64,000 nucleotides of DNA, taken from contig MBPM02000049.1 in the NCBI GenBank assembly GCA_001695595.3, positions 248,001 to 312,000 on the forward strand, read 5' to 3'. A program made the translations under genes and the position numbers. This document shows positions 54,986 through 64,000 of the stretch, in pieces. Positions within the stretch are counted from its first letter, which is position 1; each line of letters starts with the position of its first letter. Below the pieces are notes generated by a model. That model saw only the letters and a program-made list of their open reading frames with translations, did not search any database and had not been told where the DNA came from. The DNA comes from Plasmopara viticola. Taxonomy: Eukaryota > Oomycota > Peronosporomycetes > Peronosporales > Peronosporaceae.

Positions 54986-57618
54986 GAAAAGAGTCGGGCG
55001 AGTTGCAACTCAAAAATTAGCCACCTTTGACGGAGTATATAGCGTCTATAAACTTGATGTACAATACGCTTGCTCGGTGAGTCGGAGACAAATCACATTT
55101 AAGATTTTACAATCTCGGCATGAATGCTATGTGTGTGAAATCACTTGCACCATACCTCACCAAACGACTGAAAGGCGTTTCTATGCATAAAAATCGTTGC
55201 TTCTGTTTTCAGATCGCAACGGCGTTCGGGCAGTCGTATCGGAGCCAATCTCACGGCTCATTTAAGTGGGGCAATCTAGCCAGCTTTTGGCGACCTTGCT
55301 GGCAGGCAAAGAAGCGTGAGCGCTAGCTCAAAGCTCGTCAATAAGAATGATGCTTCCAACCCCTTGTTAATTTTTTTTTGGACACACAACACTCAGGTGA
55401 AGTAAATTCAGCGGCTTGCTTTTATCCCGGCCTTCGGTAGGATGTGAAAGTCACACGCACATCATCCTCCAAGAGTAAGGCTACCTTACTCACTGTCTTC
55501 AACCGATTATTTATAAAGAGTTAATGCCGGCTCTCCTTCCCTTTAAAGGAAAAAGTATTTGGCTTCGCCGACTTGAACTCAACATCAGGCGCTATACCAG
55601 AGTCTGTACTAGCTAAGACCCAGAGCATGGACGTTCCTTAAAAGTATACGAGAGTTGTGGCACATATCAGCAGCTGGACTGCAGATAAAGATACGAAGGA
55701 AGCCGCCACCTCAGGCTCATAAAAGCTAGCAAGTCTCCTAAACAGTGCGAACGGCGCGTCCGACAGATGCGAAAGCTGACTACATCTATCGTGGAATTAT
55801 TGTGGAGGCGAACATGGACATTCTGCTCTCACAGGCGCGAAAATAAGTACTAAATGCAACTAGGTATGACGAGGTCACACAGCACCTTACATATAGGAGA
55901 CGTCCGAGAAAATCTTTCGATGAGTGGCCTTTTATTATTCTTGGTCAAAAAGGATTAAGTGTGAAGCGTTCAAAGTACCTCAGTATGCAGACCGGCTAAG
56001 ATGCGGATAGAGTGCCTGCCGTGTATCAAATGCACAAGTCTGTGAGAAATTGACCTTTATAGAAAGGCTCGCTATCAAAAAATGCGCTCGAACAATTTTT
56101 AAGAGTGCGCTAAATCTAGCATTTGGTGTCCTTGATTATTTTTTGCCGATAGAATCGGCTCGTGCACACAGTACCAGGTATGCTAATGCTTTTAATCGCT
56201 ATAAATAACATACTGCTTTTCATTGGAAATGTACTCATTATACAAGGGTATGTAAGCATGCGAAAATTGTCAACGTATCTAAGTCTCCGGCAAGATAATG
56301 ATTTAAGTACTCGCTAAATCAAAGCGAAAGCTGTGCCGTCCTCGTTTTGCAAGGTAACTTTGCTTTCTACAGTGCACCTCAGACAAAAAATTAAGTTGTG
56401 TGAAGCATAAAAAATGAACTTTACTCTCTTACTTCGATTTCACAATGTTGTTCGAGACATTCCATTCGTTGCAGCTGTTCTCTGTACAAATTTTTGTCGT
56501 GCCGTTTGTTCTTTGCAAACGAAGAGCGTGATCCGTAGCAGCGCAATTATATTGACGGAAAAGTCGAAGCGCGATCGAAAGCACAGCACATACTGCTTCT
56601 CAAGTTCTCGCAAATCCATCTTTGCATGTGACCCGAGCCGCTCTTGTCTGGTGTTTGTCCACCTCCAGTCGCCGTGCGTAACCCAAAGTCGTCGCAATAT
56701 TTAAAGCACGAGGCAAGTGTTGCAGTGACACTGTCTCGTGTGGCGCTATCGTTTAAGCGTCTACCACTCGATGAGCGGGCTGCGTATTTACTTGCCCAAC
56801 CCACATTCAAGATCTAGCGTCGTTAAATACCACCACAAACTTTAATTAGATAAAACAAATATATTTGCTTCTTCCGTATTCAACATCCACTCATCTCTAT
56901 CAACTTTCAGCTGCAAGGCCGCATTTTAGCGCAACCTACATTTTAAGGTCGTCTTCTCTTTTGGTGGCCATTTCTTCGCCTTGTGTTATCGCTGGAAAAG
57001 CTGCGACCTTTTCGTAGCCATCGTCTGCTTTGACTAGAATGGCTTATTTGGTGCCATGTCACAATGGCTCATGACATGTTAGAAGGCAGATGTGCACACC
57101 AGACGGCAAATAAAACACTCGACAAATGTAGCCCCTACTTTCGAATTTATCTGCTTCTAGTGAGCCAATGCCAGACTTTATACTGACCTTGCTTCGACCA
57201 ATGAATGTGTCCGCCAATACTGAGAGTGACCATGTTCGTTACCCTGTGACGTCATCAACTTCTTCATAATGCATTCAGTGGCGCGATAGCGTACTTTGCT
57301 TTTAGCATGTACAACAGCTTGTAGCCAGCTGACAACTATCCTTTGCGTGTTCACATTTCGATAGCATTTCATGCTAAAAACCTTTATAAAAGCATGCATA
57401 TTTTATAATATTTTTTCATATGCTCACTCTTCGCTACGTAAGTTCTTTTAGAGAGATGATAGGCCTCACCCTTATTGCCTGAATAACTATTTCGGGACGC
57501 AGGTGCGGCATGTCGGAAATATAATTAGTAGCTAGCTCTCCACGGGCTCACCTCACTGGGAACCGAAGCGCATCGAACGTTCGTCCACCTCACTTCCGTC
57601 TCAATCTCCTCGAATAGG
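54986..57618. other. Mostly gene-free interval before the MAPKKK-like gene
   Basis: No complete gene was recognised in about 2.6 kb. Short frames are present on both strands. One exon-like frame (56632-56817) is listed separately. Otherwise AT-rich, without repeats of note. Confidence 0.45.
56632..56817 (+). CDS. Orphan exon-like frame, possibly HMG-box-like end
   Basis: A 61-residue plus-strand frame that follows an in-frame stop reads NPKSSQYLKHEASVAV, then TLSRVALSFKRLPLDERAAYLLAQ, and stops. The latter has the look of the third helix of an HMG box (S-x-x-W/F-K-x-L-x-x-x-E-R-x-x-Y). Codon use is better than that of the overlapping frames. No upstream exon with good splice sites was found and no start codon is present. 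It may be the last exon of an undetected gene, or chance. Confidence 0.25.
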   Translation, partial: PEPLLSGVCPPPVAVRNPKSSQYLKHEASVAVTLSRVALSFKRLPLDERAAYLLAQPTFKI

Positions 57619-59453
57619 ATGAGCGACGTGCTGTCAAACTGCACTGGTCCAGCACTTGAGTTCCTCCACCATGAGGGCCTTGTATTCCCACCATCTCCAG
57701 AGTCCTCGCTTACGGGTAGTAATTGCGCTTCCGATCTGGAGTCACCAGTGCAAACTTTGAGCAACTTTCGTGAAATTGAACCAATTAAATGGGTACGCAA
57801 AGAAAAAATTGGGCAGGGGTACGTCGTAACACTTTCATATTGCATGCTGCTTCAAATGGTTAAATTATTGTGGCTTGTGCAGTGCCCAGGGCTCAATCTA
57901 TCGATGTGAAGAACCTCACACTGGTCGGGAAGTTGCCGTGAAAGTGATTTGGATGCAAGACTTGCCTCCTCTTGCGGTCGAAGCCGTGAAACAAGAAGTC
58001 AAGACGATGAAAAGACTGCGCCATCGCCATTTAGTGCGGTATTTCCAAGCGACCGAGAAAAAAAAGAGTGAGTTGCGAATCTACATGGAATACGCCGCCG
58101 GTGGGTCACTTAGTGCCCACTTGGCACGCTCGGGTGCCTTGCCAGTACCTCTGGTCCAGCGCTACACTCGGCAATTGTGCGAAGCGTTGCACTACTTGCA
58201 CCAGAATGGCATTGCGCATCGGGATGTTAAATGTGCCAATATATTATTGACCACCGCGGCCGACGGGACCGGGACGGACGTGAAATTGGCAGATTTTGGT
58301 ACTTTTAAAATCGTCGGGTGTGCTTCGTTGGTTGGCGGGTTAAAGGGTACGCCCCATTGGATGGCTCCTGAAGTGATTCGGTACCAGCATGTCGACGAGA
58401 AGGAAGAGAAGCCTGAGCGGTGGTTCCGTGCCGATGTCTGGAGCCTTGGCTGTGCCGTGCTTGAGATGATTACTGGTCATTCACCGTGGCAGCAATATAG
58501 TAATCCATTGACGGCCATGTACCAAATTGTTTCGAGTGAAGAGACTCCCACGATCCCATCGAATGTACCTACAACGGTGGGTAGTCTTCTAGTCTTTTTG
58601 TCCGGTTCACTGGGTCTAAAGTGCTTGTTGGATGGCTTAGGTTGCTTCGTTTCTTACGCTGTGCCTCCAGCGAAATCCAGAGCAACGTGGAACAATGACT
58701 CAATTGCTGGCCCACCCGTTCGTTTGCGTTGAGAGGGACAGCAACTCTAGAGCAACGACGTTAAAGCGTCGACAAAAACGGCGAGGAGACGGGAGAGGGA
58801 GAATAGATGACAACCAGCGAGCACTTCGATTGACGCCAAGGAAGGAAATAGCTTCAGAGCCGGAGCTACACGAGGATTCCATGACATTGTCAAGCACAGG
58901 GAGTCCTGATCGATTCGCCAAGTTAAAGGTGGACCCTCCTTCTCCTGTATCGTTTCAAGTTACCAAAGACAAGAGCAGGCAGTCACGATCACTGGCCAAT
59001 CGTCGCTTGCCAAGCAATCTCAGGTTTGTAAGCACGACTCTTGAAAGCTTTTTTTTCAAAGCAATCCCTTATCGTGTTCAATACGATTGTGAAAGCAGGC
59101 TCAAGTCGCTTGAAGGGACTAACCAGCCACTTGATTGTCACGACGTGGACGCTCCATTGAGCAAAAGTCCAGGAGCAAGTAAAGGACTGCCAAGAATGTC
59201 GTCGACTTTGATCCGTGGGGGCTCGGCGGGTTCGACGCGATTGCCTCATCTTGTCAAAAGTGGTGACGACCTCCAGAGCGTCGCGATCTCGCCGATGAGA
59301 TCGAAACGGAGCACGACTGCACCGACGACCGTGGGTCAAGCGATTGACGGCAGTGTTCCCGTCTCTTTTCGACTTCCACCTTTAAGTGCTCGCTTCGCCT
59401 CGATGTGTTTTAACGTAAAACCAAAAGCGCAAGTGGAAATGCGCAAACCGTGA
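57619..59453 (+). CDS. MAPKKK-like serine/threonine kinase (STE11 type)
   Basis: Three exons (57619-57818, 57883-58576, 58641-59453) give 568 residues. A 75-bp GT-AG stretch at about 59023-59097, a multiple of three and open, may be a further intron, giving 543. The kinase domain starts at WVRKEKIGQG|AQGSIYRC, with an intron inside the glycine loop. It shows AVKVIW with the ATP Lys, catalytic loop HRDVKCANILL, DFGT, GTPHWMAPEVI, DVWSLGCAVLEMITG, and the last lobe segment FLTLCLQRNPEQRGTM...LLAHPFV. The choice of splice acceptor at 58640 restores this segment. The MAPEV and DVWSLGC motifs match MAPKKKs, which start MAP kinase cascades. The long C-terminal tail is basic and Ser-rich and carries no known domain. 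Intact. Confidence 0.9.
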
Positions 59454-59499
59454 AAACGGCCCGGCTTAAATTATTAAATATCATTCCTAAATAGTAGTA

Positions 59500-60236
59500 C
59501 TATTGATAGGCGCTTGTGTTCCGAAAGAGACGCCGACGTCGGTGCGTGGGCATGGGCGGCTTGCCTTCATGGTACAAGTCCTCGTGCAGGAACGACGACG
59601 TACTTGCCTTGGCAATGCGATCCCATTGGATTTCAATCGAGAGCCACATGACCATGAGCAGGACGCCAACGAGAGCCAATGGCGACATGCCCGATAAACA
59701 AGGTCCGCGCACGATCGCCTTGAGTTGCCCAGCGCTCTCTAGCCCTCCCACAAGCAACGCACCGAGCCAATGCCCGAGTCGTTTACGCCACAGATACGGC
59801 AATTCTTCTTCCGTAAAGTATAACATGACGAGGACTTCGAGTACCTCGTGGTAGCAAGCAAACAGGACAGCTTCTCGCCACGGCACGGTGGGTTGACTCG
59901 TTGCGATTGCTGTGAGCTCCGCGATGCCACCTAAAGTAGCACCCCACGTGAAGACACGCGCCCAGAATAAGAGCCAAAGCACCACTTTGCGGTCTTTTTC
60001 GTGCTCAAACACGCATGGAAAGTTCCGTTGCCACTGACGAAACCCCTCGGCCAAGCCGTGGTACACGACCGCGCAGCACACGGCGTGAAGCTGCAAGTCG
60101 GACGACAGGAGCGACCACCAGCCCAGCAACATGACAATTGAGCCCAGAATGCGTGCGAGTAGCAGACGTCGCTGATCTCGAGCGTCAGCACTGCGGCACT
60201 GAGCACCACGAGCCACGCGAGCACCATCGACGACAT
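59500..60236 (-). CDS. Multi-pass membrane protein of unknown family with N-terminal frame problem
   Basis: A minus-strand open frame from about 60216 to 59500 encodes several hydrophobic segments (ILGSIVMLLGWWSLL, LHAVCCAVVYHGLAEG, VVLWLLFWARVFTWGATLGG, HEVLEVLVMLYF, LALVGVLLMVMWLSIEI) and a basic C-terminus (PTHRRRRLFRN). No ATG begins this frame; the first is inside the first helix. Another frame, starting at an ATG at 60236, gives a good signal-anchor-like start (MSSMVLAWLVVLSAAVLTLEISD). The two would join with a single-base shift near 60165-60185. This may be a sequencing or assembly error or a real mutation. It converges on the MAPKKK and diverges from the PDZ gene. The family is unknown. 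Confidence 0.6.
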
Positions 60237-60497
60237 GCGAGGCTTGAGTATGACTTGGGACGTGTCAAAAGGAAGGCATTGATATATTGCAAGCAGTACT
60301 ATTTTTGCATCGTCCGGTGTTACATAATATATGGAAGTTTTACCCATTTTTTCGAGCGCAGTCCAACCGCAATCGATCTTACTGTACCAGGTTACAATAT
60401 CCCACCTGTTTTTTTTTGTCTTGAAAGTCCAGTTGGAAACTTGGTACTTTGTTGGCGTTTTGTAGTCGGCTAAAACGCTTTGGTACCACTTTGGAAC

Positions 60498-62081
60498 ATG
60501 GTCAACGGGGCCGACGCGCTGCAAACGGCCCAAACTGTTGTGGACGTGCGGCTCGATGAGCGAAAAATGTACGTGACCGAGTGGGCGGATGGTGCCATCT
60601 TTGGCTTCACCGTCACCCCCGTCCAGTCGGACCGGGGTACAGTCTTGTGCCTCGCCCGTCGGACCACCTCGAACGCGTCGGCGGGGTTACAAGACGTGGA
60701 ACCGGGCGACATGTTGATTGCGATTGGCGACGAAAAAGTGTACCACTTGGGGCCCGACAGTGCCACAAAGTTGTTACGGTCGGTACCAAAGCCCGTCCAC
60801 TTGACGTTGCAAGTGAACCCGTACCTCGCGACGGCCAAAGACTTGCCCGACCTCGCCCCGAATGAATATACGTACTTGTGGGAATCAGGCCCCTTAGGGA
60901 TTGTCTTGACCACGGATCCCAAGAGCAAATTGCCCCTTGTCAAGCGCTTGAGTCACAAAATAGACCATGGTACCCTCGACCGCGACGTCAGTGTCGGGGA
61001 CGAGCTCATTTACGTCAACGACCTGCCCACGTGCGATCACTCGATCAGTAGCATCATTCACATCATTAAAGACCTTCCGAAACCAATTACGTTACGGTTC
61101 CGTAAACCCTTGACGGAAGTTCACATGGAGTTGCCCGACTTGAAAGCGAATGAGTATGATTTTCTATGGGAGTACGGATCCTTGGGCCTCGTGGTCGGGA
61201 CGTCCACGGAAGGTTTGCCGTTTGTCCGGTCGTTTACTGGCAAAGGCACGTCCAAGCAATTGGCCCAAGTGCAAGAGAATGATGAGATTGTCTTGGTTAA
61301 CAACCGCGCTGCAAGCGAGGATGGGTTCCACGACATTATGCAGTACCTGATGAATGTACCGAAACCGGCCGTGATTCGATTTCGTCGCTCGGCGGCAACG
61401 CAGGCCAAGGTCGATCCTGCTCGCGACGTCGGCGTGCGCGCTTCCATGCCGAATGCCCAGGTAGAAGGACTGCCTGGCGCGGCGCACTCGCCTCCCGTGC
61501 GTTCCATGAGTGCAGCAACGGGCTCACCTGGTGTACCACCTTTACTCGGGGATCCCAAGACGCCGAGTGGGATCTTGGCGTACCAAAGTGGTCGAAGTAC
61601 CACTTCGTTCCCCATGTCGCGTCACCCATCGTCTCGAAAGTACCAGTCGCAAAAACGAGAAGAGGTGACGCCGAGTCCAAGTGCATGGAGCCACCAAGAG
61701 GACGAGCCAGGAGGTTCATTGGTCCCCCTTTTAGCCCAATCGCACGTGTCGTGTCCAGAGTCGTCGCAACCCGCTTTTAGCTCGTTGTACGACGAAGACG
61801 CGTATTTCGACATTGATTCGAACGCGTATTACCAGATCCAGTGGACCGAGGGTCCCTTTGGCTTGACAGTCCGAGAAGCGCAATCGAAACAAGGCCCGCT
61901 TGTCCTCATTACAAAACGGACGGGCAAAGCAACGTGTGGTGGCTTGCGACGCGTGGCGGTGGGGGATATCCTCGTCAAGATTGGCGACGAGGATGTCCGG
62001 CACTTGGGCTTTGAACGGTCGACCATGTACCTTCGCAACGTGGTCAAGCCCGTCGTCTTGACTTTTCAAGCCATTGATTAG
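60498..62081 (+). CDS. Four-PDZ-domain scaffold protein
   Basis: A single exon of 527 residues built from PDZ-like repeats. The first is at about 20-110 (W-ADGAIFGFTVTP, DVEPGDMLIAIGD). The second is at about 120-210 (YLWESGPLGIVL, VSVGDELIYVND). The third is at about 215-305 (FLWEYGSLGLVV, VQENDEIVLVNN). A Ser/Pro-rich linker of about 130 residues follows. The fourth is at about 440-527 (IQWTEGPFGLTV, VAVGDILVKIGDE). Each repeat has the carboxylate-binding GLGF-like loop (GIVL, GLVV, GLTV, GFTV), then a GD/ND-E/D turn. Most share a conserved Trp before the loop, an unusual sub-type. PDZ scaffolds bind C-terminal peptides or lipids and organise signalling complexes. There is no membrane segment or signal peptide. 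The ligand is unknown. Confidence 0.88.
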   Translation: MVNGADALQTAQTVVDVRLDERKMYVTEWADGAIFGFTVTPVQSDRGTVLCLARRTTSNASAGLQDVEPGDMLIAIGDEKVYHLGPDSATKLLRSVPKPVHLTLQVNPYLATAKDLPDLAPNEYTYLWESGPLGIVLTTDPKSKLPLVKRLSHKIDHGTLDRDVSVGDELIYVNDLPTCDHSISSIIHIIKDLPKPITLRFRKPLTEVHMELPDLKANEYDFLWEYGSLGLVVGTSTEGLPFVRSFTGKGTSKQLAQVQENDEIVLVNNRAASEDGFHDIMQYLMNVPKPAVIRFRRSAATQAKVDPARDVGVRASMPNAQVEGLPGAAHSPPVRSMSAATGSPGVPPLLGDPKTPSGILAYQSGRSTTSFPMSRHPSSRKYQSQKREEVTPSPSAWSHQEDEPGGSLVPLLAQSHVSCPESSQPAFSSLYDEDAYFDIDSNAYYQIQWTEGPFGLTVREAQSKQGPLVLITKRTGKATCGGLRRVAVGDILVKIGDEDVRHLGFERSTMYLRNVVKPVVLTFQAID

Positions 62082-62288
62082 CACTTGTAGGGGTACCATT
62101 AATTACGTAATCGAGCGGGTCCCGTCAGTTTGCTCTTGATGAAGTGTACATGGAAAAGGGTACACGGTGCCTGGAACCCCGTTTGTGTCGACAGATCCGA
62201 TTTATTTTTAAGCCATGAACCGTCGTCCTTTACTTGGAACCTCTCTTGCCGCCACTTCTCGACTCTTTTTTGATAGTCAAGACGCAGT

Positions 62289-63401
62289 ATGGCCGACCAG
62301 CCTCGTGCTGGGTTCCATGACAAGTATCGTACCGGTCGCGTGATTGGCAAAGGTAAAGTGGGTACATTGTGCAACGTTGCAGGGTACGTCACTTTGACAC
62401 CTTGTTGCGTAGGTACCTTTTCCATTGTCAAAGAATGCATTGACCGCAACACTGGGGTACGTTTTGCCGTCAAATGCATCAATAAAGTGGCACTCAAGCC
62501 CAAAGACCTTTGCAACTTGATGCAAGAGATCCACATTCTTCAATCTGTACGCACAAGTTGACAAATGCAACCTATCGTGCGTACCAATACGCTTAGTGGC
62601 CTTTGTTTTAGATTCGTCACCCCAATATTATTGCTTTGCAAGACGTTTATGATGACGATCGAGTGTGCTACTTGGTGATGGAATACGCGGGAGGGGGCGA
62701 ACTCTTTGATCGCATCATTGCTAAAGAATATTACACGGAAGCAGAGGCGAAGAGGGTGGTGAAAGTCGTGGCAAAAGTATTGCGGTATTGCCACGCCAAA
62801 GGTATCACCCACCGCGATTTAAAACCGGAAAATTTATTGTACGCGGATAAAATCGAGGATTCCGTGCTTAAAATTGCCGATTTTGGCTTTGCCAAACTCG
62901 CGACGGACGAGAGCAATATGTCCACAATGTGTGGTACACCCGGGTACTATGCCCCCGAGATCATTCGCAAGCTGCCGTACGATAGCAAGTGTGACATTTG
63001 GAGTCTCGGAGTGGTTGCGTACATTCTGCTCTGTGGTTTCCCACCCTTTTACGAAGAGAACCAAGTGGACGAGATGCGCAAGGTGGGTTACACTTTGCTT
63101 TAAACGATAAATCACAGAGAATCCTCACTCGTTGCGATTTTAGATTTTAAGTGGCGACTTTGAGTTTGTGGCCCCCTATTTTGATGCCGTTTCCCAACAA
63201 GCCAAGGAGCTTATTGGGCACATGCTTGTGGTACAGCCAGCGAAACGGTACACAGCACAACAAGTGCTAGACGATCCGTGGTTTAATGATATTAAAGAGG
63301 CAGACGACGATGTACCAGTTTTGTTAGTGGGCAAAACGATGAAGGCAACTCGGCACCGAACGGCACGCAGCAGATTCGTGCTGGACTCGGCGTCGTTTTA
63401 G
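62289..63401 (+). CDS. CaMK-like calcium/calmodulin-dependent protein kinase
   Basis: Four exons (62289-62352, 62413-62546, 62612-63082, 63144-63401) give 308 residues. The kinase domain fills almost the whole protein: glycine loop IGKG|TFSIVKE with an intron in it, ATP Lys in AVKCINK, LVMEYAGGGELFDRI, catalytic loop HRDLKPENLL, DFGFAK, GTPGYYAPEII, DIWSLGVVAYILLCGFPPFY, and the terminal helices (AKELIGHMLVVQPAKRYTAQQVLDDPWF). It resembles CaMK1/CaMK2-like kinases. The short C-terminus lacks EF hands, and the basic segment KTMKATRHRTARSRFVL could be part of a calmodulin-binding or autoinhibitory tail. The first intron (60 bp, open, multiple of three) could be kept without breaking the frame. 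It lies 200 bases downstream of the PDZ gene. Confidence 0.9.
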
Positions 63402-64000
63402 CCGTGACAAAGACACAGCGACTCGTTAAGGCAACGCGGGCGCTTCCCGTGTGATGCTATCTCAAGTTTGCTGTATGTAGCAATGGACCGGTCTCGGGTC
63501 TTAGCAAAGTAGTGTTGCAAAATAAATGTGGTACAGTAGTGCCGTTCTCAGATACGGTTCGAGATCACAATATTTGCTTTGGACAATAAAGTATTGTTGT
63601 CGGCAGCAGAAACATAACTGAGCCTTAGCCTTTAGATACCATTATTCTATATGCGTATATAATGCTTGCACTAGTGCATGACCACCATGTACAGCTACTT
63701 GCTCGGGAGTTGCGACAGTAGCCTCAGATTTATTCCTTGTCTTTGTAAATGGTAGCGATTAAGCTGCTTACCAGTAAACTGTACCGAAAACGCTATTATC
63801 TACGTTGCTTTTCTCCTACCAATGCAACCATCAATGAAAGTACTGAGAAAGTAACGGATAGTCGCTTTGATCGATACGCAAGACCGAGCAAAACTTATTA
63901 ATGTCTCAGACCGCATACTCTCGTCTCGGTAGCAGGTCTCGAATCGTATGAACTCGAACATCAAAACGAGAAATGCGCTAAGCCTTGGCCTCGTGCGTCA
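63402..64000. other. Terminal spacer
   Basis: About 600 bases at the right edge without a recognisable gene, repeat or hairpin. It should hold the 3' end of the CaMK transcript. Two AATAAA-like sequences (63520, 63585) could serve as polyadenylation signals. Confidence 0.45.

Noticed and set aside
60480..60497. Upstream extension of the PDZ protein from an alternative start
   Set aside because: The earlier start would use TTG. The first ATG at 60498 is preferred.

Overview
The window looks like nuclear DNA of an oomycete, most likely a zoospore-forming Peronosporales (Phytophthora or downy-mildew type). The grounds are compact genes with short GT-AG introns (mostly 60-90 bp), a textbook oomycete initiator (GCTCATTCC) at 3881, a GH28 polygalacturonase cluster, flagellar genes (SPEF2/CPC1-like and a probable microtubule inner protein), and decayed Ty3/gypsy and Ty1/copia relics with short retroposons. 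The genus cannot be fixed from sequence alone.

Layout. 1-7.9 kb: an inverted pair of ABCG half-transporters (a pseudogene on minus, an open copy on plus whose Walker A glycine is now Asp), a short gene start, a decayed array of about 16 units of ~97 bp, and a Ty3/gypsy relic with a SINE nested in it. 8-22.5 kb is a gene-rich island: S28 serine carboxypeptidase, triose-phosphate/nucleotide-sugar transporter, a tentative minus gene, DYRK-like kinase, a conserved 168-aa protein, an eight-exon SPEF2-like flagellar protein, a small membrane protein, a CHY/RING E3 ligase and a FCS-type zinc protein. 22.5-49.3 kb is a gene-poor, repeat-decayed plain holding three copies of one retroposon family, gypsy and copia relics, hairpins, and one polygalacturonase flanked by two dead copies. 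49.3-54.7 kb is gene-rich again: SPMIP/TEX49-like protein, complex I subunit NDUFA2, a DUF202 membrane protein with a frameshift, and a 796-aa protein with a possible TPP1/Est3-type OB fold. 54.7-57.6 kb has two orphan exon-like frames. 57.6-63.4 kb holds a MAPKKK-like kinase, a multi-pass membrane protein with an N-terminal frame problem, a four-PDZ scaffold and a CaMK-like kinase.

Genes in the islands are mostly single-copy housekeeping, signalling and flagellar genes on both strands, often divergent with short shared promoters. The polygalacturonase is the only obvious host-wall-degrading (pathogenicity-related) enzyme. No RXLR or CRN effector, tRNA, rRNA or CRISPR array was found. Exon models are manual and were checked only for frame continuity and splice-site dinucleotides.
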